Shown piece after piece: positions 26,482-34,857 of a DNA stretch of 53,399 nucleotides. The stretch lies in contig MGTX01000034.1 of assembly GCA_001799675.1 (NCBI GenBank), forward strand, positions 17,463 through 70,861, given 5' to 3'. Every line of letters begins with the position of its first letter. Positions within the stretch are counted from its first letter, which is position 1. The notes under the pieces are model-generated. The model saw only the letters and a program-made list of their open reading frames with translations. It searched no databases and was not told where the DNA came from. The translations under genes were made by a program, and so were the position numbers. The stretch is from Elusimicrobia bacterium GWA2_66_18. Its GTDB lineage: Bacteria; Elusimicrobiota; Elusimicrobia; UBA1565; UBA9628.

Positions 26482-27240
26482 TTAGCTGGAAGAAGAAGTG
26501 TAGCGGGCGACCGAGTCGCGCCAGAACCAGCCGGAGAGGGCCAGAGCGACGGCGGTGAGGGCGAAGGCGTAGGCGGTCCAGGCTGGGGAGAGGACTCCGA
26601 GCAGGGCCTTGGCGGGGAAGGTGGTCATGACCGCGATGGGCACGCCGAAGGTCAGCGCCCAGCGCACGGGGCGCGCGTAGACGTCCACCGGGAATTTACC
26701 CATGAACATCACGTCGCGATAGATCCAGATGGCGTTTTCCAGCTCTTGGGTGCGCACGGCAAGGGCGGCGACCAGGACATGGACCGAGAAGACCAGGGCT
26801 ACGCCGTTGACGCTCAGCAGTCCATAGGCCGCGTAGCGCGTCCAGCTCAGGGGCGGCAGGCGGGCGAAGACCATGCCGACCATCACGAGAACGGGAAGGA
26901 GCGTGATGATGTCGAGAAAATCCACCGACGAACAGACCATCCGGAATAGCGGCGAGCAGGGTTGGACCAGATAGAAGTCGAAGTCGCCCTCGGTCACGGT
27001 CCGGCGGGCGCCGTATACGCCGCGGAAGAAGATCTGCGCGGTCATGTCCACGACGTTGAAGGTGAGGAAGAAAAGGGCGGTCTCGACGAGCGTGTAGCCC
27101 GCCACAGTCGACACGTGGCTGAACACGGCCATGATGAACGCGAAGAAAAACAGCAGGCGGATCAGCTTGCCCAGGAGGAAGCCGAAGGAGCCCAGGCGGT
27201 AGGTGAGCTGGGCCTGCATCGCCATGGAGGCGGTGCGCAA
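26482..27240 (-). CDS. ABC-2 type exporter permease (COG3694-like, DUF990 group)
   Basis: About 252 residues with six membrane segments. RTVTEGDFDFYLVQPCSPLF is the characteristic cytoplasmic motif of this permease group, and the protein pairs with a second permease and an ATPase directly upstream. The start is doubtful: the homologous N-terminus seems to begin a dozen residues earlier (RKYARIWLRTAS), but the only ordinary start there is the TTG at 27240, or the ATG at 27225. The in-frame codon directly on the upstream stop is ATA. Substrate unknown. Confidence 0.78.
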   Translation of the reverse strand: MRTASMAMQAQLTYRLGSFGFLLGKLIRLLFFFAFIMAVFSHVSTVAGYTLVETALFFLTFNVVDMTAQIFFRGVYGARRTVTEGDFDFYLVQPCSPLFRMVCSSVDFLDIITLLPVLVMVGMVFARLPPLSWTRYAAYGLLSVNGVALVFSVHVLVAALAVRTQELENAIWIYRDVMFMGKFPVDVYARPVRWALTFGVPIAVMTTFPAKALLGVLSPAWTAYAFALTAVALALSGWFWRDSVARYTSSSS

Positions 27241-27272
27241 CCAGATGCGAGCGTACTTGCGGCCGAGCGAGT

Positions 27273-28067
27273 TTATCCTCCCTCCGCGGCGTAGGACTGC
27301 ACGCCCTGCCGCCACAGGCCGAGGGCGGCAAAAACGACGGCCGCCAGCCACGCGAGCTCCACGGCGAGCAGGCGCAGGGCCTCGGGGTGGGGGACCTTGT
27401 CGAGGAAGATCCGGGCGGGGAAAAAGACCATGTAGGGGAACGGGGTCGCCGACAGCAGGCGTTGGATGCCTTCAGGCAGGACGTCGAGCGGGAAGAAGGC
27501 GCCGGCCGCGAACTGGAGGAAAAGCTCGAAGCAGAAGAGCGGGCCGCCGGACTCCGAGGTCCAGAAGGCGAGGGAGCTGACCAGCATCTCAAGAAAAAAG
27601 AAGACGAGCGACGAGAGGACCGCCGCGGCGGCGAAGAGGGCCCAGGTCGCCGGATCGCGCGGAAGGAAGATGCCGCCGGATATCAGCCAGGCCAGCAGGG
27701 CCACCTCCAGGAAGGCCGAGACCGCGTGGACCGTCTTCTGCGCCATGTCCAGCGCCAGGGAGTAGCCGTGGTAGCTTATCGGGCGGACCAGGTAGGAGGA
27801 GATGCGCCCCGAGGAGATTTCGCCGACCAACTGCCACCCCCGGCCGGTGAAGACGAAGGAGCGCAGGACGTTGATGAGCAGGACGTAGGTCAGCATCTCC
27901 GAGCGGGTGTAGCCCAGGAAGGAAGGCTTGTCGCCCAGCAGCGCGTTCCAGAAGGAATAGAGGCTCACCACGATGGCGAAGCCGCCGAGGCGGTCCATCA
28001 GCAGCGTGGAGCGGCGCTGGAGCGTTTCCTGCAGGGCGATGGAATAGGCGACGAGGTATTTCTTCAC
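27273..28067 (-). CDS. ABC-2 type exporter permease (COG4587-like)
   Basis: A 264-residue integral membrane protein with six helices. The N-terminus MKKYLVAYSIALQETLQRRS and the motif ISSGRISSYLVRPISYHGYS are typical of the permease that is always paired with a COG3694-type one. GTG start overlaps the ATPase gene stop by four bases; the stop sits 32 bases before the next permease's TTG. With its neighbours it forms a heteromeric exporter of unknown substrate. Confidence 0.82.
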   Translation of the reverse strand: MKKYLVAYSIALQETLQRRSTLLMDRLGGFAIVVSLYSFWNALLGDKPSFLGYTRSEMLTYVLLINVLRSFVFTGRGWQLVGEISSGRISSYLVRPISYHGYSLALDMAQKTVHAVSAFLEVALLAWLISGGIFLPRDPATWALFAAAAVLSSLVFFFLEMLVSSLAFWTSESGGPLFCFELFLQFAAGAFFPLDVLPEGIQRLLSATPFPYMVFFPARIFLDKVPHPEALRLLAVELAWLAAVVFAALGLWRQGVQSYAAEGG

Positions 28068-29041
28068 GAGTGAGAGAAGAGGCGGCGGACGATGTCGTCG
28101 ATGGCGACCTCCTCGACGTTGAGGTCGGCCACGGGATAAGAGCGCAGGAGGGCGGCGGCGCTGGCGGAGACGTTCGCGCGCGGGACCTCAAGGGTGGCGG
28201 ACTCCCCTTCGCAGTGCACGACGGACCCCAGGGTCCTCAGGTCCGACGCCGTCACGGGCGTCGAGAAGCGCACGCGCAGGATCTTATGGTCCGCGTAGCT
28301 CTCCACCAGGCGGTCGAGGGCGCCGTCGTAGAGAATGCGGCCGCGCTCGATGACGATGACGCGCTTGCAGAGCGCGACGACGTCCGTCATGTTGTGGCTG
28401 GTCAGCATGATCGTCGCGCCGTGCCGCTGGTTGTAGGCCTTCACGAATTCCCGGACCTTCTTCTGCATGACGACGTCCAGGCCGATGGTCGGCTCGTCGA
28501 GGAGGAGCAGGCGCGGGCCATGCAGGAGGGCCGCCGCCAGTTCGGCGCGCATGCGCTCGCCCAGGGAAAGCTTCTTGACCGGCACCGAGAGGTGCTCTCC
28601 CAGGTCCAAGAGGTCGACCAGCTCGTCGAGATGCATTTTAAAATCGGCTTCGGCGATGCCGTAGATGGCCTGGTTGAGCCGGAAGGTCTCGTAGGCGGGC
28701 AGTTCCCACCAGAGCTGGGACCTCTGCCCCATGACGAGCGAGAGCTTCTTCTGGAACGCGGCCTCGCGCCGCCACGGCACGTGGCCCAGGGCCAGAGCCT
28801 CTCCCGCCGTGGGCGTGAGCAGGCCGGAGAGCATCTTGAGGGTCGTGGTCTTGCCCGCGCCGTTGGCGCCGAGGAACCCCACCAACTCGCCCTCCTCGAT
28901 GCGCAATGAAACGTCGTTGACGGCCCGGATGTCTTTGTACCGGCGGTTCACGAGGGATCTGATGCCGCCCCACAGCCCCGGTTCCTTGACCGGCGAGCGG
29001 TAGTCCTTGGTGAGGCCCTTCGTCTCGATGGCGGGGGCCAT
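28064..29041 (-). CDS. ABC transporter ATP-binding protein (COG4586-like)
   Basis: A 325-residue ATPase. Walker A is GFLGANGAGKTTTL, Q-loop MGQRSQLWWELP, signature LSLGERMRAELAAALL (a variant of LSGGQ with Gly-Glu), Walker B LLLLDEPTIGLD and H-switch LTSHNM. A C-terminal extension of about 90 residues follows, as in this family. It energises the two permeases encoded downstream. ATG immediately follows the def stop (TAGATG). Confidence 0.9.
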   Translation of the reverse strand: MAPAIETKGLTKDYRSPVKEPGLWGGIRSLVNRRYKDIRAVNDVSLRIEEGELVGFLGANGAGKTTTLKMLSGLLTPTAGEALALGHVPWRREAAFQKKLSLVMGQRSQLWWELPAYETFRLNQAIYGIAEADFKMHLDELVDLLDLGEHLSVPVKKLSLGERMRAELAAALLHGPRLLLLDEPTIGLDVVMQKKVREFVKAYNQRHGATIMLTSHNMTDVVALCKRVIVIERGRILYDGALDRLVESYADHKILRVRFSTPVTASDLRTLGSVVHCEGESATLEVPRANVSASAAALLRSYPVADLNVEEVAIDDIVRRLFSHS

Positions 29042-29575
29042 CTAGGCCCGCCGGCCCATCTCGCTCATATAGCTGAGGGACTTGAGGCCGTCCATGCGGT
29101 CTAAGTAGACGATGCCGTTGAGATGGTCGGTCTCGTGTTGGACCACGCGGGCCGGGAAGCCCTCGTAGACCTTCTTGAAAGCCTTGCCGTCCAGGCCCAG
29201 GCCGGAGAGCTCCAGCTTCTTGAGGCGCGTGACCGGGCCGCGCAAATCGGGGACTGAGAGGCAGCCTTCCCAGTCCTCCTCGGTCTCGACGCCGACGGGC
29301 GTGATGACGGGGTTGAAGACGACCGTCAGCTCGATGCCGTCGGGGTGGCGCTTGACGCCCTTGGGCAGGCCCATGATGAAGACCGCGAGATCCTCGCCGA
29401 CTTGGTTGCCGGCGATGCCCACCCCGTCGTATTCCTCCATGGTCACGGCCATCTCCCGGACCAAGCGCTGGACCTCGGACGAGCGGACCTCGTCCGGCTT
29501 CAGGCGGCGCAGGACTTTGCGCAGGATGGGCCGGCCGAGCAGAGCGGCCTTTCGGATCGCGGTGGAGACGAGCAT
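29042..29575 (-). CDS. def: Peptide deformylase
   Basis: About 177 residues. The three deformylase motifs are GVGIAGNQVG, EGCLSVP (metal-binding Cys) and QHETDHLNG (HExxH). It removes the formyl group from nascent proteins. I chose the ATG at 29575; one three codons earlier (29584) is possible, and the frame is open further. Next gene in the same direction is the ABC ATPase, with no gap. Divergent from the SseB/TPR gene. Confidence 0.93.
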   Translation of the reverse strand: MLVSTAIRKAALLGRPILRKVLRRLKPDEVRSSEVQRLVREMAVTMEEYDGVGIAGNQVGEDLAVFIMGLPKGVKRHPDGIELTVVFNPVITPVGVETEEDWEGCLSVPDLRGPVTRLKKLELSGLGLDGKAFKKVYEGFPARVVQHETDHLNGIVYLDRMDGLKSLSYMSEMGRRA

Positions 29576-29668
29576 GTTTCCCATTCTGCCATATCCGCCG
29601 GGATCCGAGCCAGGTGTCGGTCCGGCTGGGTCTTGACGTCGTTGACAAAAGGGGGGTAAGCTGGGGCA

Positions 29669-30742
29669 ATGGTCGAGAGGATGGAGCATCTCCTGCGTCT
29701 GGCGTCGCGCAATCCCCGCGCTCCCCGGTCAGCGCTTTATGGGGAGCTTCTCCGCTCGGAGACCTACATCCTTACGGTGGACGACCCTCTGGGCGAGGGC
29801 GAGACACGGTGCGTGACCCGAACCGACGCGTCTTTCCCGGTCTGGGCGGACAAGGATCCGGAGTGGGGCGGAGTCTGGGTGCCCTGCTTCCCGGCCCGAG
29901 ACCGCGTGCGCGAGTTCGTGACCGGACGAGGCTTGAAGGCGCCGAAAGGCAAGGAATTTCTCTGGATGGGGCACATGCCCGGACAGGTCTTCGCCCTCCT
30001 TCGCGGCATACGCCGCTTCGCGGGTTTGAAGTTGTGCCTGGACCTCGATACTTTCGTGGAGATTTCCTGGCCCGAGGTTCGCGATCTTTCCGAGGGCCGC
30101 GCTCCCGCCGAGGCTCCAGTCCTGCATGAGTTGCCTCTCGGGAGGCTCGCCATTCCCGCTGGGGCGCGCCTATCTTTCGGGCGCCTGAAGCCCTGGAATG
30201 AGGAGAAGGATCCGGTCCTTCTCACCATGCCTGAAGCCGGGAAATTCCGCCCCGAGGACACTCGCCGCCTGGTCCGCCTGCCGCTGGGAGAGGGTCGTCA
30301 TGCCTGGACGCCCTGTCGGCACCTCCTCCAGATCGTCCGTCGCCTGCGCACCCTCGGCGTGGAGGGCTCGGAGCGCTTCGTCGAGTCTCTCCTGGCCGCT
30401 CAGCTCGCCTTCGAGATGTACGGCGAGGCGGAGGCGCTTTGCGAGTGGATGGGGGCGCGCGGTCAGGAGGCTTACGCCTGGATGGGTTTGGCGGCGATCT
30501 ACGGCCGCACCGGCCGTTTCGAGGATTGCGCGCAACTCTGCCTTCGGGCGGTCCGGCGCTATCCCGACGAACGCAATTTTCACGTCAACGGCGTGAAGGC
30601 CCTTCTGACCCTGGAGCGCCGCGAGGAGGCCGCCCGCCGCGTCGAGGCGGCTTTGCGTCTCTTCCCGGAGGATGCGGTCCTCACCGGTCTTTCCCGCGCC
30701 CTGTCCGACCGGGACGCCCGGACCCCGTCAAAAACCGCTTAA
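29669..30742 (+). CDS. SseB-domain protein fused to TPR region
   Basis: A 357-residue protein with no signal peptide. The N-terminal 120 residues resemble the SseB N-terminal domain: YILTVDDPLGEGE, VWVPCFPARDRVREFVTGRG and LCLDLDTFVEISW. From about residue 230 there are TPR-like helical pairs (AYAWMGLAAIYGRTGRFEDC, LTLERREEAARRVEAALRLF). Role unknown; SseB-type domains occur in housekeeping and secretion contexts. Alternative start at 29681. Upstream TTGACA (29643-29648) lacks a good -10. Confidence 0.6.
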   Translation: MVERMEHLLRLASRNPRAPRSALYGELLRSETYILTVDDPLGEGETRCVTRTDASFPVWADKDPEWGGVWVPCFPARDRVREFVTGRGLKAPKGKEFLWMGHMPGQVFALLRGIRRFAGLKLCLDLDTFVEISWPEVRDLSEGRAPAEAPVLHELPLGRLAIPAGARLSFGRLKPWNEEKDPVLLTMPEAGKFRPEDTRRLVRLPLGEGRHAWTPCRHLLQIVRRLRTLGVEGSERFVESLLAAQLAFEMYGEAEALCEWMGARGQEAYAWMGLAAIYGRTGRFEDCAQLCLRAVRRYPDERNFHVNGVKALLTLERREEAARRVEAALRLFPEDAVLTGLSRALSDRDARTPSKTA

Positions 30743-30765
30743 ACCGTTGATGATCTTCGCCAAAT

Positions 30766-30957
30766 TCAGCGGATTCCCGCCTTGGCTTCATTTAAGGTAA
30801 TCGGAAGCCCCTCCCTCCCGCCCGCCATGATTGTATCCGGATAGCTGATCATAGCGATCTCGCGATCTGATGGGTCGTTGTCATAGGCGCGATAGATGTA
30901 GACCAAGCTGCCAGGGCACGTGAGAAGCGCTAACGCCAGCCAGAGGGGTATTTTCAT
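30766..30957 (-). CDS. Small exported or membrane-anchored protein, unknown
   Basis: A 63-residue protein with a hydrophobic N-terminus (MKIPLWLALALLTCPGSLVY) that could be a signal peptide or an anchor, then a short polar tail. AGGAG is placed 10 bases before the ATG and a good promoter lies just upstream, so I believe it is a real gene. No family recognised. It is divergent from the Cys-rich secreted protein at 31096. Confidence 0.6.
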   Translation of the reverse strand: MKIPLWLALALLTCPGSLVYIYRAYDNDPSDREIAMISYPDTIMAGGREGLPITLNEAKAGIR

Positions 30958-30982
30958 GGGGGGGTGATCTCCTGATGCAGGA

Positions 30983-31011
30983 AGTATTGCGCGGCGATCC
31001 TATCTTGTCAA
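30983..31011 (-). promoter_or_regulatory. Sigma-70 promoter for the 63-residue protein
   Basis: Perfect TTGACA (31011-31006) and AATACT (30988-30983) with a 17-base spacer on the minus strand, followed by AGGAG and the ATG at 30957. Confidence 0.7.
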
Positions 31012-31095
31012 GAGTCGTTGAATTCTTTGCTAACATTTCACCGTCATTGAGGTCCGCCGCTTGCAACTGATCGGTTGGGGGTGTTGGGGGTTTTG

Positions 31096-31476
31096 ATGAG
31101 CAAAATGATCATTGTGCTGTTATCCTGCTTAGTCGTAGCGTGGGGTTCTCCCACGTTTGCCGCCGACTCAGATAAGAAAGAGATGACGCCCGCTCTGCGG
31201 GAGTTGCTTTCGAAGGCCGGCTCGGATCAACTCTCAGAAGTCAAGGTGCAGACGCCCGTAGCCCAGCCGGCCTCGGGAAAGAACGGCGGTCAGAAGATAT
31301 ACTATCAATGCGTGGGAGACCCCTCGGGCTTAGGCTTCTCGCTGGACTTCGCTATAGCGAAGGGGCAGGCCTGCTTGCAATGCAAAGGCATGAACCATGA
31401 TAAGGTCTGCCGGTATTCCTGCACGATGCAGAGCGGCGGTAACAGCTACCCGTACTTCAGCGGCGCCTGCGACTGA
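31096..31476 (+). CDS. Secreted cysteine-rich small protein, unknown
   Basis: A 126-residue protein. A clear signal peptide (KMIIVLLSCLVVAWGSPTFA, cleavage before ADS) is followed by a polar linker and a C-terminal domain with six Cys: YYQCVGD, ACLQCKGMN, VCRYSCTMQ and GACD. The spacing suggests disulphides or a metal site in the periplasm or outside. I chose the ATG at 31096; a TTG seven codons earlier is open. No family recognised. Base composition is less GC-rich than in neighbouring genes. Confidence 0.62.
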   Translation: MSKMIIVLLSCLVVAWGSPTFAADSDKKEMTPALRELLSKAGSDQLSEVKVQTPVAQPASGKNGGQKIYYQCVGDPSGLGFSLDFAIAKGQACLQCKGMNHDKVCRYSCTMQSGGNSYPYFSGACD

Positions 31477-31542
31477 CGCCCAGGACGCCCGGGCCGGGCT
31501 AGAATTCATACGCGGCGACTCTTGCGGTCAAGAGGTGACACT

Positions 31543-31965
31543 GTGAAAACGAAGAAGACGATCACGATTCTCGAGGACGATCGCGACCTGCGCGAGATTC
31601 TGACCGCGCAGTTCATCGCCCAGGGTTATGACGTCTACGGCGGCCCGAGCGGGTTCGACATCATCAAGGATGTTTTGGCGCGCAAGCCCGACCTGATCGT
31701 CACCGATCTGGGTCTTTCCGGCTCCTCCGGGCATGATGTCATCAAGCTGTTCCAGGGGAGGGGACTCGTCGCCAAAGTGCCGATCATCGTGATCTCGGCC
31801 CAGGACAAGGCGAAGGTGGAGGCCGCGGCCAAGAGACTCGACGCCGTCGCCTACTTGAGCAAGCCGTTCGATCCGAGCCGGCTGCTCGACTTGGTCCATC
31901 GGCACCTGGCCGACGCTCCCGCCGCCTGCCCCCCGCCGACGCTAGTAAGGGAAGATGTCGCCTAG
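31543..31965 (+). CDS. CheY-like response regulator receiver
   Basis: A 140-residue receiver without an output domain. Acidic pair in ILEDDRDL, phosphoacceptor Asp in LIVTDLGLSGSSGHD, Ser in VISAQDK and Lys in YLSKPFDP are intact. The GTG start at 31543 has AGAGGTG at the right distance. A Pro-rich tail follows. Its last 24 bases overlap the 3' end of the convergent M16 peptidase gene. Confidence 0.85.
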   Translation: MKTKKTITILEDDRDLREILTAQFIAQGYDVYGGPSGFDIIKDVLARKPDLIVTDLGLSGSSGHDVIKLFQGRGLVAKVPIIVISAQDKAKVEAAAKRLDAVAYLSKPFDPSRLLDLVHRHLADAPAACPPPTLVREDVA

Positions 31966-34857
31966 ACCCTTTTCTTCCCAATCTCCCAGCGTCTTGAGCC
32001 GGTCCAGGCCCGCGCGTTGGCGGTGTCCCAGGATCCAGACCGTCATCGGCTTGTCCTGGAGCCGTTTGGCGAAGGTCTCCGTCTCGGGCAGGGTATATTT
32101 GAGGGCGCGCTCGAAGCGCTTGGGTCTCGGGTCGCCGCCGCTGAGGCCCTGGTCTTCCCAGTTCATCACGGTCGTGGGAATGGCGCGAAAGGGCGTCGGG
32201 TTCGTCCGGTAGCCTTCCTCCACGGCGCGCGCGGTCTCGCTGAAGCGCGTCGGCGAGGCGGGAAAATCCCGGAAGAGCCGGAGCATGAGCTCGACGGCCT
32301 CGGGGGTCTTGTCCGCCTGGCAGCCGAGGCGTCCCCAGACCTGCGTCTCGTCGCCCTTGTCGGCGATCGTGGTGTGTCCGCCGTTGGCCGAGTAGGCCAG
32401 AGAGCGCGCTTCGCGGACCTCCTGGAAGATGACCGCGCTCATGCCGCCGCCCATGTACTGGGAATAGAACTGGTAGTCCACGACTCGCGACGGGTCGTAG
32501 ACTTCGTTCGAGGCGAAGAGTCCGACCTGGGCCTGGACCATGTCGCGGTGCGTGAACAGAACCTTCCCGCGGGAAGGCTTAAGGTAGTGCATCGGGGCGC
32601 GGGGCGCCGTGGGCTTGAATGAGCGCCCTGAATCCAGGAGCTTGGCCGTTTCGGAGATGGTTCGCGGTCCGACGTAGGCGACGCGCCGGGTCCAGAGGGG
32701 GTAGTCCCGGATGAGGGACTTGAGTTCGCTTTCGGAGAGGCGCTTGAGCTCCTCGTCGGTGAGGCGTCCGAGGACCGCGCTCTTGCGGCCGCGCATCGCG
32801 TACTCCCCCAGGGCGCGCTGCACCGCGCCCGGGTCCTTCTTCTCGTCCTCGCGCGCGCCGAGGTCCACCGACACCATCCGGGCCAGGGCGCCGCTCGAGA
32901 CGTTCGGCCAGTCGAAGCGCTCGGCCGCGAGTTGGAGGGAGGGCCAGAAGTTCCGGTCGATGCCCTCTAGATGGACGGAAGACTCCTGCTCGTCGCAGGA
33001 GTAGGAGATCGAGGTCCCCAGAGCGAAGAGTTTCTTCTTGAAATCCTCCGCCGAGTAGGGGCCGGCACCGGACAATCCGAGCAACTCCAGGGCCGCGCAG
33101 AGCTTGCGGTCGTGCCGCCAGCCGCGGTTGGCCTGGAAGGTGAGCTCGAAGAGGTCGTTGTACGGGTTTTTCGCTGCGTAGAGGCGTCCGCCGGCGATGG
33201 GCGCGACCTGGTAATCCCGGTTCGCCTCGAGCCAGCGGGGCTCGATGGGTTTGGCGGGGATGGCGAGAGCTTCCTTGACGAATGGAGACTGCCGCGATGG
33301 GTCGATCTCCATCTTGGTGAAGGCGGGCTTGGCGATGTTCGGTATCTCCGGCTTGCCGGCGCGGCGCGTCACGCTCACGTAATCGCCGTTCAAGTAGAGC
33401 TTGGCCGCTCGCAAGACGTCGTCTTTGGTCACTCGGCGCAGGCGCTCCAGGCGCTCCACCTCGCGCTCCCACGGCTCGAAGGAGACGAAGGAGGAGGCCA
33501 TGGTCGCGGCGCGCCCCTCGTTGCTCTCCAGCTTGCGCTTCTCGGCGATCTCGAAGGCGGTGATGACGGCGGTGATGTCCGAGTCCTCGAATTCCCCGTT
33601 CTTGAGGGCCGCGACGGTCTCCAGCAGGAGATTCTCGGCCTCCTCGGGCGTCTGATCCTTCTTGGGCAGGGCCCAGAGATACCAGGCGCCGGCGTCGTTC
33701 TGGTTCGACGTATAGGAGCCGGCGGCCTTGACCTTCTGCGCTTGATTGAGACGCAGGTTCAGCAGGCCCGCCGCCGAGTTGTCCATGAGCATGTCGAGGA
33801 CCGTCAGGGCATCGGCGTCGGGGTGGGAGTGCGCCACGGTGGGCCAGGCCAGCACGACCTTCTCCTCGGCCTCGTACCTGACCTCATAGCGCTCCGTGCC
33901 CTTCGGCCTGGGCAGGAGCCAGGCCGGCAGGGGGGGCAGCGGCTTGGGCGTCCAGGAGCCGAAGCGGCGGCCGATGAGCTCCAGCGCCTTCTCTCGGTCG
34001 AAGTCGCCCGCCAGCGCGATGGCCATGTTGTTCGGCGCGTACCAGCGGTCGTAGAAGGCGTACATCTTCGACAGGGAGGGGTTCTTGAGGTGCTCGACGC
34101 TGCCCAGGGTCGTCTGTTGGCCGTAAGGGTGGACCTTGTAGAGGCGGCGCTCGACTTCCTCGCCGAGGATGCGCTCCGCGTTGTCCATGGATCGGTTTTT
34201 CTCCTCGTAGACCGTCTCGATCTCGGTCTGGAAGAGGCGGAAGACGGGGCTCTTGAAGCGTTCCGACTCGAGGGCGCCCCAGGCTTCGAGGCGGTTGGAC
34301 GGGAGGTCGACGACGTAGACGGTCTGCTCGTCGGAGGTGAAGGCGTTGAGGCCGCGAGCGCCGATGGCGCGGTAGAACTTGTCGATCTCGTTGGGGATCG
34401 CGTAGGCCGACGCCTTCACGTTCTCGGCGTCGATCTCCTTGTAGACGGCGGCGCGCGCGGTCTCGTCTTTGGTGTTGAAGAGCGTGTCGTAGAGCGCGCG
34501 GATGCGCTCCAGATGGGGAGCCTCGGCGGCGGAGTCGAGGGCGCCGAGTTTCGTCGTGCCTTTAAAGAGCATGTGCTCAAGATAGTGGGCTATGCCCGTG
34601 CTGTCGGACGGGTCGTGCTTGGAGCCGGCGCGCACCGCGATCCAGGCCGTGACCCGCGGCAGGCCCTGGTTGGGGCTGAGGTAGACGGTCAGACCGTTGG
34701 GCAGGCGGTGGATGCTCGCGCCCATCGGGTCGTCGCGGCGAGGCGTTGCGAGGACCGCCGGCACGGCCGGCGACAGGCGGGAGGGTTTCGACTTTGCCGC
34801 GACGGGGGCGGCCAGGCACAGGGCGAGGAGCGGGGCGAGGGCGGTTAGGCGCGTCAT
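31942..34857 (-). CDS. M16 family zinc peptidase, two-half protein, exported
   Basis: A 971-residue protein with a signal peptide (LTALAPLLALCLAAPVAAKS). The active N-terminal half has H91-Y-L-E94-H95 (GIAHYLEHMLFKGT), followed by the long insert typical of one M16 subgroup (PNEIDKFYRAIGARGLNAFT) and the distal Glu region ETVYEEKNRSMDN. The C-terminal half (from about residue 500) is an M16-like domain without the zinc motif but with YMGGGMSAVIFQEVREARSL. Such proteins form a clam-shell that degrades peptides in the periplasm. The ATG overlaps the upstream gene stop. Confidence 0.92.
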   Translation of the reverse strand: MTRLTALAPLLALCLAAPVAAKSKPSRLSPAVPAVLATPRRDDPMGASIHRLPNGLTVYLSPNQGLPRVTAWIAVRAGSKHDPSDSTGIAHYLEHMLFKGTTKLGALDSAAEAPHLERIRALYDTLFNTKDETARAAVYKEIDAENVKASAYAIPNEIDKFYRAIGARGLNAFTSDEQTVYVVDLPSNRLEAWGALESERFKSPVFRLFQTEIETVYEEKNRSMDNAERILGEEVERRLYKVHPYGQQTTLGSVEHLKNPSLSKMYAFYDRWYAPNNMAIALAGDFDREKALELIGRRFGSWTPKPLPPLPAWLLPRPKGTERYEVRYEAEEKVVLAWPTVAHSHPDADALTVLDMLMDNSAAGLLNLRLNQAQKVKAAGSYTSNQNDAGAWYLWALPKKDQTPEEAENLLLETVAALKNGEFEDSDITAVITAFEIAEKRKLESNEGRAATMASSFVSFEPWEREVERLERLRRVTKDDVLRAAKLYLNGDYVSVTRRAGKPEIPNIAKPAFTKMEIDPSRQSPFVKEALAIPAKPIEPRWLEANRDYQVAPIAGGRLYAAKNPYNDLFELTFQANRGWRHDRKLCAALELLGLSGAGPYSAEDFKKKLFALGTSISYSCDEQESSVHLEGIDRNFWPSLQLAAERFDWPNVSSGALARMVSVDLGAREDEKKDPGAVQRALGEYAMRGRKSAVLGRLTDEELKRLSESELKSLIRDYPLWTRRVAYVGPRTISETAKLLDSGRSFKPTAPRAPMHYLKPSRGKVLFTHRDMVQAQVGLFASNEVYDPSRVVDYQFYSQYMGGGMSAVIFQEVREARSLAYSANGGHTTIADKGDETQVWGRLGCQADKTPEAVELMLRLFRDFPASPTRFSETARAVEEGYRTNPTPFRAIPTTVMNWEDQGLSGGDPRPKRFERALKYTLPETETFAKRLQDKPMTVWILGHRQRAGLDRLKTLGDWEEKGLGDIFPY

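Noticed and set aside
31478-31510. GC-rich inverted sequence (GCCCGGGC region) as terminator of the Cys-rich gene
   Set aside because: Short, not followed by a T run; a TAGAAT nearby also has no -35, so neither terminator nor promoter is supported.
32971-34848. Long plus-strand open frame (625 residues) opposite the M16 peptidase
   Set aside because: Its sequence is low-complexity Gly/Arg/Asp/Val, typical of the antisense of a GC-rich gene; the minus frame has a signal peptide and HYLEH.
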